64,000 nucleotides of DNA from Ruegeria meonggei (GTDB taxonomy: Bacteria > Pseudomonadota > Alphaproteobacteria > Rhodobacterales > Rhodobacteraceae), in NCBI RefSeq assembly GCF_900172215.1, contig NZ_FWFP01000007.1, forward strand, positions 124,001 through 188,000, written 5' to 3'. Below are positions 9,663 to 17,963 of the stretch, one piece after another; positions within the stretch are counted from its first letter, which is position 1, and every line of letters starts with the position of its first letter. The notes below the pieces were generated by a model. It worked only from the letters and a program-made list of their open reading frames with translations. It was not told the DNA's origin and made no database searches. A program made the position numbers and the translations under genes.

Positions 9663-10208
9663 CTAGTCGCTAACAGGTTCAAAGTCCGACTGGCTCCCTC
9701 CCATTCCTAATAGTTGGGTTGCGGCACCAATTGAATTCACCAGTTTTACGTCCAAAAAGCTTGTGTCGATCACGACATATGGGTTTTTGATGTCACCTTG
9801 GTCTTCTCCTTCGATAATGCTGTACTGATAGCTGATCGATCCTTCGCTCAGTACAGGCTCACTTAATTCGACGATCAATGAGACTGGTTTGCCGTCATCC
9901 AACTGACCAACCAATGCGGCATTGGGCGGATCAGAAGCAAAGCTGTCCTCTCCCTCGCTCCAGTGCTTTACAAGTTCAGCGACGGGGATCATGCCCGAAG
10001 CACGATGCGGTCGATCCGAAAATACGATAATGTGCCGATCTGAGCCCGTCAGTGTTAGAGTCTCATCCGCGAGTGTCGCTTTATCTGCATGCTGAACAAA
10101 CAAAAAGCTTTCAGGCCCGTTCTTATCCTCAGATGTTTGCGCCGCGACCGTAGTCGCGATCACGCTCGCTATTATGGCGGTTCCAAAAAGTCTGACTGAC
10201 GTTTTCAT
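9663..10208 (-). CDS. Small secreted protein, family member A flanking the RiPP cluster
   Basis: Exported protein of 181 residues with no recognised domain. An N-terminal signal peptide (MKTSVRLFGTAIIASVIATT, cleaved near AAQ) is followed by a beta-rich mature part with blocks ESFLFVQHADKATLADETL, IIVFSDRPHRASGMIPV, DSFASDPPNAALVG and VSLIVELSEPVL. The same blocks occur in the protein at 24356-24910 and in the pseudogene at 8862-9307, defining a small paralogous family of which this is an intact copy. ATG at 10208 is preceded by GGGAG at a 6-nt spacing. The function is unknown; the presence of copies on both sides of the RiPP cluster suggests either a role linked to it (for example binding or immunity in the periplasm) or local duplication during insertion of the cluster. 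Confidence 0.8.
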   Translation of the reverse strand: MKTSVRLFGTAIIASVIATTVAAQTSEDKNGPESFLFVQHADKATLADETLTLTGSDRHIIVFSDRPHRASGMIPVAELVKHWSEGEDSFASDPPNAALVGQLDDGKPVSLIVELSEPVLSEGSISYQYSIIEGEDQGDIKNPYVVIDTSFLDVKLVNSIGAATQLLGMGGSQSDFEPVSD

Positions 10209-10401
10209 TTCTTACTCCCTAAGTGGCGTGCTGCATTCGAATAGAGGCGAACAGACGTGTAAATGAAGAACATGGTTCCAATAACATGTTCGTTCCCATT
10301 AAGTGTGCGTGGACAGCCGCGTGTTTCAAGAAACATGAGGCAGCCTTAACCAAACAACCATGAATTGAAATCAAAATCCTGCAAAAACTCGCGTCAAGAT
10401 C

Positions 10402-11205
10402 TCAAGTCGAACTGCCGCCATCGGCCAAACTGGAGCGTGCGACGATATCGACAAGCGGCGCGTTTTGTTCGAATTCCTGAAGCCTTGCCGGGGATGCGGT
10501 AATCCAGTTGGTGTAGTCCTTCAAAACGCGCAACTGGGAGTCAATTCGCGCCTTTTCGCCCAGACGATCAAAATTGTCTTTCCAGTAGCGCAGCGTCGGC
10601 AGAGATTGTGGCCTTCTGTCTCGTATGGACTGTACTTCGTACCCGCAGTGCCGCAATAGCGCGCACAATTCAAGCGGTGTGGACACCGCCGAGGACAGAC
10701 CAAACGTTGGTCTGTAAATAGCGTTTCCATCACCCCATGCATTTGATGAAACAATGATCTGGCGACATCTAGATTGCAGGCGTTTAAGCAGTTGCGCTTT
10801 CTCTACTATGTGTTCAAACGACTCAAGAAACAAAACGGTGTCAAAAGTTGACTCTGGTTCGAACTCTTCCAGGTTCATATGGTGAGCGTTCAGACCGAGA
10901 TTCCGGCAATATTCTGCCTGCGTGGACGAAATAGTTATCCCGGTGACATTGCACCCATGTTCTCTGGCGAGCAGGCCAGCGGGGGCGCCCCAGCCGCAAC
11001 CTGCATCCAGCAAGTTGCTGCCGAAGGGAATCGCACTGTAGAAATTCCTGACAGTCTGGCGCAGTGCCTCTGCCGGATTTACAGTATCGCTGAAATCGCC
11101 AAAATGATAGTGCAGGTCATCACCAATAACCTGTTTCCAAAGGGAAATATCGTTCTTTGAATAGAACGCATTTAGGTCTGTCAGCGTATTTCCATCATAC
11201 TCCAC
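10402..11205 (-). CDS. SAM-dependent methyltransferase (class I, cyclopropane synthase/UbiE-like)
   Basis: Probable tailoring or small-molecule methyltransferase, 267 residues. Motif I is LLDAGCGWGAPAGLLA (about residues 65-80), followed by ITISSTQAEYCRNLG and the acidic FDTVLFLESFEHI loop, the pattern of the CMAS/tocopherol methyltransferase branch. The N-terminal DLHYHFGDF segment is also typical of that branch. GTG at 11205 is the start used; no strong Shine-Dalgarno precedes it. It is divergent from the secreted-protein gene at 11339. It may methylate the RiPP product or belong with neighbouring metabolism; only its position at the cluster edge supports the former. Confidence 0.8.
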   Translation of the reverse strand: MEYDGNTLTDLNAFYSKNDISLWKQVIGDDLHYHFGDFSDTVNPAEALRQTVRNFYSAIPFGSNLLDAGCGWGAPAGLLAREHGCNVTGITISSTQAEYCRNLGLNAHHMNLEEFEPESTFDTVLFLESFEHIVEKAQLLKRLQSRCRQIIVSSNAWGDGNAIYRPTFGLSSAVSTPLELCALLRHCGYEVQSIRDRRPQSLPTLRYWKDNFDRLGEKARIDSQLRVLKDYTNWITASPARLQEFEQNAPLVDIVARSSLADGGSST

Positions 11206-11326
11206 GAGGTCACAGAATATCTTGCAGCAGGTCAGGTCAAGCGAATTGAGCTTAAGGCGAACTTGCCTGTGGCGTTATCAATCATTCCGCGCAATAGTCA
11301 CATCAATACCCGCCAGGACATTCATC

Positions 11327-11332
11327 AGGAGG
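11327..11332 (+). promoter_or_regulatory. Shine-Dalgarno deciding the start at 11339
   Basis: AGGAGG lies 6 nt before the ATG at 11339. The longer open frame from 11222 is not needed, because the signal peptide begins at this ATG. Confidence 0.7.
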
Positions 11333-11338
11333 CCAGAG

Positions 11339-11806
11339 ATGCAAAGTGTATTGAACCCAATTGGTAAGGGATGGCTGAAGGCACGGGCGATGGCGTTGTT
11401 TGCCTGCCTGGCGTGCTTGTCAGTTTCAGTATCCGATGCATATGCAGAAGCACCAGATCTTAAGGGGGAATGGATTGGCACCGAGGTTGAGGTGGTCGTC
11501 AACTGGGAGAACAATTTTAGCCACAGCGAGGCCTATACGGACCAGAAACTCATGGTGAATGATCAGAATGGTGAAACCTTTGCCGGTTCACTGGAGGCCG
11601 TTTTCACCAATCCAGAATCCAATGAACAACAGAATGTATCCCTTCCTTTCGTTGCCGTGATGACGGACGATGACAGTTTTATGATGACAACTTCTGGTCA
11701 GTTTTCTGCCGTTGGCTCGATCGTAGATGAAAATGAGATTGATCTTAGGTTTGTGACAACCGGCGTTTATCATTCTGCAGGAAAATACACACTCAAGCGC
11801 AAGTGA
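11339..11806 (+). CDS. Small secreted beta-rich protein at the RiPP cluster edge
   Basis: Exported protein of 155 residues without an assigned family. A signal peptide spans roughly residues 1-35 (KARAMALFACLACLSVSVS, with a likely cut after DAYAEA). The mature part begins APDLKGEWIGTEVEVVV and contains alternating strands (FAGSLEAVF, VSLPFVAVMTDDDSFMMT, IDLRFVTTGVYHSAGKYTL), a layout resembling small lipocalin-like or META-like barrels; this is a visual impression only. An AGGAGG fixes the start. It lies 63 nt upstream of the SagB-type dehydrogenase on the same strand and could be the first gene of that transcript; a periplasmic accessory or immunity role is possible. Confidence 0.7.
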   Translation: MQSVLNPIGKGWLKARAMALFACLACLSVSVSDAYAEAPDLKGEWIGTEVEVVVNWENNFSHSEAYTDQKLMVNDQNGETFAGSLEAVFTNPESNEQQNVSLPFVAVMTDDDSFMMTTSGQFSAVGSIVDENEIDLRFVTTGVYHSAGKYTLKRK

Positions 11807-11869
11807 TTTGCTCTGTCAGAACTTTGCGGCGGATGTTCGAAACCGTCGCCAGAACTGATGTCCTAAGTT

Positions 11870-13168
11870 TTGATTATTGAGCGCTTCAGAACAGGTGTGA
11901 ATCTTGCCAATGACCGTGTAACGGGTCCTGGCGGCGAGGTTCGTCTGCCTCGGGGGTTTCCCAACCTTGAGAAAATGTGCCGAGCACTGGCAACGGTCGG
12001 GTTGGCCGAAAACGAAAACGGGGAGACCGTTGACGACCCTGAGCAGATTGCAGTCTGTTTGCATCTGAAAGAACGATTCAGGTCCCGACGCTGGATTCAG
12101 TGGGTTCTGCTCGATGGAGACTCGTGTGACTTAGCCACATTCGAACCATTGAATAGTGAATTCCGCCCTGGCGATCCACATGATGTCACCGGCCAAAGAC
12201 TATCCCGCTTTAGTTATGTCAAACGCGACGGCGCCGATTTTGTATTGCTTAGCCCCGAAACTGCCTGTCGCATGACCCTGCGATCAGATGAGGTTTTGAG
12301 GCACATTTGGCATTTATCATCTCCATTGGATGGCGCGCAGGCAAACGAGCCATTGTTCGTAGCTTTGGGTCAGTTCGGTTTTCTGGAACCCGGTTTGGCT
12401 GACGAACCCGTAGAAAGAGCAAGCTGGGCGTTCGCCGATGCGATATTGCATTCCAGCAGTCGCCGAGGACTTGATGAGCCCATCGTCGGCGAAAACACCG
12501 ACCTTCAAGAACAATATCCGGCCCCGCAAGCGCGCTTGGTGCCGACCGGAACAACGTACGCGCTTACTCCTGCTCGCGGTAAAATCCAGTTGGCTATTGA
12601 TGGCAGGCGATCGTGTCGTGTTTGGCAAGCGAGCCCAATCCCCCTACCCTTACTATCTTCATTCTTGCAACGTCTGGGCGCAGTCCACGAGAGCTTCGTC
12701 GCCGGTGGTTTGGAGCGGTTGTACAAACCGATCCCCGCCGCTGGCAGTATTCATGAATTGGAGTGGTATATCGCCGTTGGCAACGTGTCAGGTCTGGAAC
12801 AGGGTCTATATCGATATTGCGGATTTGAACACACGTTGCACGCCGTTCCCGACTCTGCCGATACGGCTGCTGAGATGCTCCAAAATGCGGGTTCGTCAAT
12901 GGGGGCTACCGCTGAGGTTCCACCGGCATTGATAGTGCTTGCGACGCGGATGCCCAGAATCGCCTGGAAATATAGGGGTATGGCATACCGCCTAACATTG
13001 TTGAACGCGGGCATCGCACTAGACGCAATGTACAACACCGCAACAGAGCTAGACCTCGGTGGATGCGCCATCGGAACAGGAGATCCACGCCCCTTTCAGC
13101 GGGTGACAGGCCTGTCGTGGTTCGAGGAATCGCCGGTTGTCGAATTCGCGTTGGGACTACCAAAATGA
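11870..13168 (+). CDS. SagB-type azoline dehydrogenase (TOMM biosynthesis)
   Basis: FMN-dependent dehydrogenase that oxidises thiazolines or oxazolines to azoles in thiazole/oxazole-modified peptides. The 432-residue protein has an N-terminal region (about 1-220) typical of long SagB/ThcOx forms, with RLSRFSYVKRDGADFVLLSP, and a C-terminal nitroreductase domain. That domain contains an FMN-binding IDGRRSCRVW, the conserved KPIPAAGSIHELEWYI segment that carries active-site residues in this family, MAYRLTLLNAGIALDAMYNTA and LGGCAIGTGD. The TTG at 11870 is the only early start because a stop lies two codons upstream; a GTG at 11897 is the alternative. Its stop overlaps the next gene by ATGA (13165-13168), so it is translationally coupled to the peptidase transporter. 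Confidence 0.88.
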   Translation: MIIERFRTGVNLANDRVTGPGGEVRLPRGFPNLEKMCRALATVGLAENENGETVDDPEQIAVCLHLKERFRSRRWIQWVLLDGDSCDLATFEPLNSEFRPGDPHDVTGQRLSRFSYVKRDGADFVLLSPETACRMTLRSDEVLRHIWHLSSPLDGAQANEPLFVALGQFGFLEPGLADEPVERASWAFADAILHSSSRRGLDEPIVGENTDLQEQYPAPQARLVPTGTTYALTPARGKIQLAIDGRRSCRVWQASPIPLPLLSSFLQRLGAVHESFVAGGLERLYKPIPAAGSIHELEWYIAVGNVSGLEQGLYRYCGFEHTLHAVPDSADTAAEMLQNAGSSMGATAEVPPALIVLATRMPRIAWKYRGMAYRLTLLNAGIALDAMYNTATELDLGGCAIGTGDPRPFQRVTGLSWFEESPVVEFALGLPK

Positions 13169-15162
13169 AATGGTGGCGCAATACAAGGGATGCTCTGATA
13201 CGACGAACGCCAATTGTTCCTCAACTGTCCGCGCTGGATTGTGGAACAGCGGCGCTGGCCACGGTCCTGAAAAACTACGGCATTGAAGCTGCCTATTTCG
13301 ATCTATTTGACGAGGCTGGGACATCCCGTGATGGAACCAGCATTTCAGGGTTACTCAATGCCGCAAAGGCACACGGGCTTGACGCAACAGCCCGCCGATG
13401 TTCCGCCTTGGAAGCGTTAACTGCCCCGTGCCCGTCAATTGTCTTCTGGGGAGGCGGTCATTTCGTAGTATTGGAAGGTACTATTGGGAACCGGATTGCC
13501 ATCAATGACCCACAGTCAGGAAGGCGCTTGGTTTCCAAATCGGAATTCGGCAACTTATTTGCCGGGCGACTGATCGAATTTTCCCCTGACAAGGTAACAC
13601 TATCCTCGCATAGGTCGCGCTCATGGCATTGGGGTCGCCTGTCTCGCCCAGTTGCCTTTGCCGCAGTGTTGTCGCTGATAGGACTCGCATTTGGGTTGAT
13701 TGGCTGGATGCAACCAAAACCGGGCCTTATTGATCCTTCACTTGTTATGATGAGGAACGGGCTGATCGTGGCTTTTGCCGGGTTCATTGCCTTGGCTGTT
13801 TTGGGGATTATCCTCCCCAAAGAAGTCTCAGAATCGTCCGATGCAGCCGGAGACACTGCAGTTTTGCCTTTGAATTTACTGCAGTTGATGCCATCCGGCT
13901 TCTTTTTGCCAAAGCTGCGCGAAACCCGGCTCATTTCTTTCATTGGATGGCTTTCTTGCGGACTAATAATGCCCATTGCGATTGTCGGAATAGTTCATGA
14001 ACACTCGGCCTGGATATCGGTCCTTGTGATCGTACTTTTGTTGGCATTACTAAAGATATTTGCACAACAAAAACACTTGGCTCGGACCGCCATTGCCAGC
14101 ACTGGCTTACTAAGACTTCGAGCACAATTCTCTGAGATCTTTACCAATACAGACGAACTTCGGCTGCTGCTGCGCAACAAGGCATTCACATCGACGTTCT
14201 GCGATTGGCAAAAACGTAGATTTCGCGAAGTTCAACGACTTTCCAACTTACAGATGCTTAAATGCGTTTGTCTGGGCCTTGTGGGAGCACTAGCGATCGC
14301 AGTCTCAATGATATCTGATCAGGCCAATGTATATGTGGGATGGCTAGGTTTGAGTTCATTTAGCCTGCTAGCCGCAAGCGTATTGGTTTTCATTGGGCAG
14401 TCTTCTCAGATCGACCCAACACGACAACGCGCAATTGCTCAAACAATCGGTACTTATTCCTTCGGTTACGGGCATCAAGAACCCACGGAGGTAAAAAAGC
14501 CAAAGGACGCAGGGCTGCAAATGCGGGATGTGACCTTTGGATTTGATCCGAATGCCCCGCCGATCTTGTCCGGCCTTTCGCTGTCCCTTGCGCTGCGCGA
14601 CATCGTTGCCGTAACGGGCCCCAAGGCCAGTGGCAAAACCAGTCTGGCCCGCCTGGCAGCAGATCAGTACCTTCCCAGCAAGGGTCACGTTACCTTCGAA
14701 ACATCTTCAAAACAGCCAGCCCGCGTCAGTTATCTATCTGAAGATTCGGTTCTGTTGGGATCGATCGAAGATATTCCTGACGACTTGATCGAGGAATTTG
14801 GAATTTCCGAGTTTCTAGATCGGGATGGGTCACGACCTCCAGAGCTATACGACTTGATGGCAACCATCAGCCGAGGTGAGCGGCAGCGCCTTTCGATCGC
14901 CTACTGCCTGTCCCAAGAACCTGATCTTCTGGTTCTTGATAATGCGATGACCTGTATTGCTCCAGCAGATTTCGCGCAGATTATCCGAACCTTGCGAAAA
15001 CGAGGTGTGACCTGCCTGATCCTGTCAAACCAGTGGCCTCTGCTGAGGCTTTGCGACCGTGTCGAGCTACTCAAAAGTGGGAGGCTTAAGTCGCTTGGCG
15101 CGCCGAAAGAATATGCATCGTATGACGCCCTTCTGACGGCAGCAATTGGTACCAAAACGTGA
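13165..15162 (+). CDS. C39 peptidase-containing ABC transporter for the RiPP precursor
   Basis: Peptidase/permease/ATPase fusion (665 residues) that cleaves the leader and exports the peptide. The N-terminal C39 domain has Gln20, Cys26 (QLSALDCGTAALATVL), His99 (WGGGHFVVLEG) and Asp115 (INDPQSG), a complete catalytic set. Membrane helices span roughly residues 155-425. The ATPase domain has an intact Walker A (GPKASGKT, 485-492). Its signature is ISRGERQRLS, the Walker B is LLVLDN with Asn593 where the catalytic Glu is expected, and the switch His position is Asn622 (LILSNQ). The ATG at 13165 overlaps the upstream stop (ATGA) and replaces a longer open frame from 13063. The next gene starts inside its stop codon (GTGA), which makes a coupled transporter pair. 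Confidence 0.9.
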   Translation: MKWWRNTRDALIRRTPIVPQLSALDCGTAALATVLKNYGIEAAYFDLFDEAGTSRDGTSISGLLNAAKAHGLDATARRCSALEALTAPCPSIVFWGGGHFVVLEGTIGNRIAINDPQSGRRLVSKSEFGNLFAGRLIEFSPDKVTLSSHRSRSWHWGRLSRPVAFAAVLSLIGLAFGLIGWMQPKPGLIDPSLVMMRNGLIVAFAGFIALAVLGIILPKEVSESSDAAGDTAVLPLNLLQLMPSGFFLPKLRETRLISFIGWLSCGLIMPIAIVGIVHEHSAWISVLVIVLLLALLKIFAQQKHLARTAIASTGLLRLRAQFSEIFTNTDELRLLLRNKAFTSTFCDWQKRRFREVQRLSNLQMLKCVCLGLVGALAIAVSMISDQANVYVGWLGLSSFSLLAASVLVFIGQSSQIDPTRQRAIAQTIGTYSFGYGHQEPTEVKKPKDAGLQMRDVTFGFDPNAPPILSGLSLSLALRDIVAVTGPKASGKTSLARLAADQYLPSKGHVTFETSSKQPARVSYLSEDSVLLGSIEDIPDDLIEEFGISEFLDRDGSRPPELYDLMATISRGERQRLSIAYCLSQEPDLLVLDNAMTCIAPADFAQIIRTLRKRGVTCLILSNQWPLLRLCDRVELLKSGRLKSLGAPKEYASYDALLTAAIGTKT

Positions 15163-16649
15163 GATCCTTTCGTCACTTAACACTGATCTGTTCGTTGGGG
15201 ATTGCCTGCTCATTGAGCATGACTTGTTTGGCTTTCTGTCTGGGTGGCTGGCTGGATCAAGGGACCTCGGACGACGTGTCACTTGGCACTGCAGCAATTC
15301 TCTTAACGGCATTCATCGCGCCAGTCGCTAGCCTTAAACTTGCCGTTTCCTTTTCTGAACGGCAAGCACTAGAAGCAAGGACAGCACCGACTGTGAACTT
15401 CGGCGAACACTCCAAGCAAAGTGATTTGACCCGATGGGCACAAAAGATAGTGGTCAACGAGGATGAAGAAGGTGTTCGTGTGGGCATGACCTTCATCTCT
15501 GCCTACTCCGTTGCATTGACGGGTACAGCCTTTTTGATTTTGATTTATTTCGGTAGTTTGGCGGGGCTACCGCTGGCGTTAGGCATCTGCGGTATCCTCT
15601 TCCTTGCTATTTGGGCTACTCAGGGCTCATTTGCTTTTGGCCGAACCGCTGAGACACTTGCGTTGACTGAAACATTGCAGCGTACGCGTGAGCTACAGTC
15701 CCGGCTTTCCACGGGGCACACAAGTTCTGCCAAGCTAGGTTCACGAAATAGATCCAGTGCCAACGCTGTAGACGTAATTCCACTGATCTACGCAGGAGTA
15801 GCAGGGTGTGTATCGGTACTTTTGGTCGACTTAAGCGCCCCGGGCGCAAACACTGAGTTGTTTTTGACAGCCAGCGGGGTCATAGGGCTGGGGATTGCTT
15901 CGCTCGTAACAGGTCCTGCAATTGCTGCATCTACGGAACTGTCCAAGTTGATAGTTGCAAACCAAAACACGTCGGCTGAACCAAAACCTTTGACGCCTTA
16001 TGTCTCGCTGCGCAATGTCTCCAGCACCTATCCGGGTCAAAAAAATCCAGTCTATAAGGGGCTCAATCTAGACATACCCCCAGACAGCTTAATTGGGTTT
16101 TGCGGTGAATCTGGATCGGGGAAAACCACACTCTGTCGCACTTTACTGGGGCTTCTTGATCCGAGTGAGGGGGAAATTCTGTATGGAAATCCAGGATTGC
16201 CCCGCAAAGCTGAGCAAAAGTTCCCTGACAACTACCTGCACGGTTTGGTTGATGATCCACCGCTCGCGCAGATGAGCATCGAACAGATCATCTCGAACTA
16301 TGGAACTTTGCCAAAACAACGCGTGTTGGCCGCTGCGACTGCAACCGGATTTATAAATGACATCGCAACCTTTCCGTTGGGATTGCGAACCAATGTAGGG
16401 TTTAACGGGTCGATGCTGTCCAATTCGCAGAGACAGCTATTATCGTTGACCGCGGCGGTTGCACTGCGACCCTCAATCCTTGTCCTCGACAACCCAGTGT
16501 CAGCGCTGCCTGACATGGAGCGCGCAAGGCTGATACTTCGCGTGAAACCCTTGGTAAAAACTTTAATCGTGACCTCAAACTCGATCAACGTGCTGAACTC
16601 GGCAGATGCCATATTCAAGATTTCGAACCGAATGATCATCAAAGCCTGA
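15159..16649 (+). CDS. ABC transporter permease/ATP-binding partner of the RiPP exporter
   Basis: Second half-transporter (496 residues), predicted to pair with the C39 transporter as in NHLP-type bacteriocin export systems. Several hydrophobic segments occupy residues 1-270, then an ATPase domain. Walker A GESGSGKT (316-323) is intact. The signature is LSNSQRQLLS, Walker B is SILVLDN with Asn445 in place of the catalytic Glu, and the switch His is replaced by Asn474 (VTSNSINVL). Both partners therefore share the same two substitutions. GTG at 15159 overlaps the stop of the upstream gene by 4 nt. The precursor gene follows 118 nt downstream. Confidence 0.87.
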   Translation: MRSFRHLTLICSLGIACSLSMTCLAFCLGGWLDQGTSDDVSLGTAAILLTAFIAPVASLKLAVSFSERQALEARTAPTVNFGEHSKQSDLTRWAQKIVVNEDEEGVRVGMTFISAYSVALTGTAFLILIYFGSLAGLPLALGICGILFLAIWATQGSFAFGRTAETLALTETLQRTRELQSRLSTGHTSSAKLGSRNRSSANAVDVIPLIYAGVAGCVSVLLVDLSAPGANTELFLTASGVIGLGIASLVTGPAIAASTELSKLIVANQNTSAEPKPLTPYVSLRNVSSTYPGQKNPVYKGLNLDIPPDSLIGFCGESGSGKTTLCRTLLGLLDPSEGEILYGNPGLPRKAEQKFPDNYLHGLVDDPPLAQMSIEQIISNYGTLPKQRVLAAATATGFINDIATFPLGLRTNVGFNGSMLSNSQRQLLSLTAAVALRPSILVLDNPVSALPDMERARLILRVKPLVKTLIVTSNSINVLNSADAIFKISNRMIIKA

Positions 16650-16753
16650 GGTCGAAGTTAATTTTTACTTAGAAGACTCGCCAATAGATTGCAGTTTTGC
16701 AGGTCGTGGTGTTACGCTTTGATTTAACCAGCAGTATTCGCTGACACCACTTT

Positions 16754-16758
16754 GGAGG
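16754..16758 (+). promoter_or_regulatory. Shine-Dalgarno of the RiPP precursor gene
   Basis: GGAGG within TTTGGAGGAA lies 9 nt before the ATG at 16768 and is among the best ribosome binding sites in the cluster, consistent with abundant precursor synthesis. The 118-nt gap upstream could hold a separate promoter, but no clear -35/-10 pair was found. Confidence 0.65.
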
Positions 16759-16767
16759 AACCAGCAA

Positions 16768-17037
16768 ATGAACAATTTTGGACGCGACGACGGTATAAAA
16801 ATGGGCCAGATAGTCGCCCGCTGCTGGTCCGATGAGGATTTCAAGGAAAAGTTCAAAGCTGATCCGAAATCCGTGCTTAAAGAATACGAGGTCGAAGTCC
16901 CTGGCGATATCGACATCGAAATCCTCGAGAACAGCGAATCCAAACAGTATTTTCTGCTGCCATCCTCTCCGCTAGAGGCAGAGATCGGCGCAGGGGACGT
17001 CAATCAGGTGTATGGCGCGAATTCCTGGTGCCGCTGA
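16768..17037 (+). CDS. NHLP-leader RiPP precursor peptide
   Basis: Ribosomal precursor of 89 residues. Residues about 10-68 match the nitrile-hydratase-like leader pattern: IVARCWSDEDFKEKF, ADPKSVLKEYEVEVPGD, IDIEILENSESKQYFLLPSSP. After a short LEAEIGAG linker the peptide ends DVNQVYGANSWCR (77-89). The C39 peptidase would be expected to cut after a small-residue pair, here Gly74-Ala75 or Ala75-Gly76, giving a core of 13 or 14 residues. The core holds one Tyr (82), one Ser (86), one Cys (88) and a C-terminal Arg (89), each a plausible site for one of the enzymes encoded nearby. It sits between the exporter genes and the dioxygenase genes. Leader assignment rests on pattern recognition of the NHLP family. 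Confidence 0.9.
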   Translation: MNNFGRDDGIKMGQIVARCWSDEDFKEKFKADPKSVLKEYEVEVPGDIDIEILENSESKQYFLLPSSPLEAEIGAGDVNQVYGANSWCR

Positions 17038-17093
17038 ACGGATCCACAAACTAATCTAATTTCGGCATCTCGGTGCCAATTCGAGGATTCGTT

Positions 17094-17963
17094 ATGCCAA
17101 AGTTGAACGACCGTCTCGATGTCCAGTCAATCTCAGCGCAGGACGTCGAGAGTTTCAATGCCGACGGTGCCGTTTGTCTCAGAGGGATCATTTCAGACCA
17201 ATGGCTCGATGTTCTGGGTTGTGGAATTGAACGAGGGTTGGAAAACCCTTCGCCATTCCAGAACATCCGAACCCGTCCCGGCCATTTCGGCCGTTACGTG
17301 ACAGACACTTGGGTCCGGCATAATTTTGATGAGTTCAGGACTTTCTGTGACGATTCTGGGATCGCAAAGATCGCTGCCAGGTTTCTGGGCCTCGATCAGG
17401 CTCAGTTTCTGTTCGACTCATGGATTGCGAAATATCCCGGCACCATGATGCGGACGCCCTGGCATCAAGATACCGGCATTCATGGCAGCAGCCTGATTAT
17501 CTGGATCCCACTTGATCCAATGAACAAAGACACCAGTCTGGAGATAGTTCGCGGATCACATGCCTGGGGTCGCCACTATCACAGCGAACGCTTTGACGAT
17601 GTTATTGCTGCGGCAAAGGCTGAAGGTAAACGCGCGGCTCCCGGACAGCGTGAGCCTGAGCGTATCCCGGATATTGATCGCCACCGGTCAGAATATGATA
17701 TCATTTCCTGGGATGTAGAGCCGGGCGATTGTCTGATCGTCAACGCGCTCAGCGTTCACGGCGCACCCGGCAATTACAGCACAACGCCCGTGCGCCGATA
17801 TTCTTGCAGATGGATGGAACCCGGTGCACTGCTGGCACCCCACGGGGATTGGATTGCCGAGCACTTGCTGCAGCTTTCTACTGGCGCCCCTAAACTGCAG
17901 GGCGCAATGGAACCGTTTGACACCGCGATGTTCCCCGTTCTGCCGGCCAATGCCGATGCCTGA
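17094..17963 (+). CDS. Phytanoyl-CoA dioxygenase family Fe(II)/2-oxoglutarate oxygenase 1
   Basis: Probable hydroxylase of the RiPP core, 289 residues. The iron ligands are His124 and Asp126 (TPWHQDTG) and His222 (SVHGAPGN); the 2-oxoglutarate-binding Arg is in PVRRYSCRW (234 or 235). The N-terminal SFNADGAVCLRGIIS is the usual start of the PhyH fold. The ATG at 17094 is preceded by GAGG (17083-17086) and chosen over a GTG at 17073. Its 3' end overlaps the start of a second, clearly paralogous dioxygenase, indicating tandem duplication. It lies 56 nt downstream of the precursor gene. Which residue is hydroxylated is unknown; Asp, Asn, Val or Trp are candidates. Confidence 0.88.
   Translation: MPKLNDRLDVQSISAQDVESFNADGAVCLRGIISDQWLDVLGCGIERGLENPSPFQNIRTRPGHFGRYVTDTWVRHNFDEFRTFCDDSGIAKIAARFLGLDQAQFLFDSWIAKYPGTMMRTPWHQDTGIHGSSLIIWIPLDPMNKDTSLEIVRGSHAWGRHYHSERFDDVIAAAKAEGKRAAPGQREPERIPDIDRHRSEYDIISWDVEPGDCLIVNALSVHGAPGNYSTTPVRRYSCRWMEPGALLAPHGDWIAEHLLQLSTGAPKLQGAMEPFDTAMFPVLPANADA

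Noticed and set aside
13063..13164. Longer start for the C39 transporter
   Set aside because: The extension overlaps the SagB gene, is Arg-rich and precedes the conserved C39 domain; ATG 13165 in the ATGA overlap is better.
16665..17003. Minus-strand open frame of 112 codons covering the precursor gene
   Set aside because: Ser-rich shadow of the precursor; no ribosome site or family, and the NHLP leader on the plus strand explains the coding signal.
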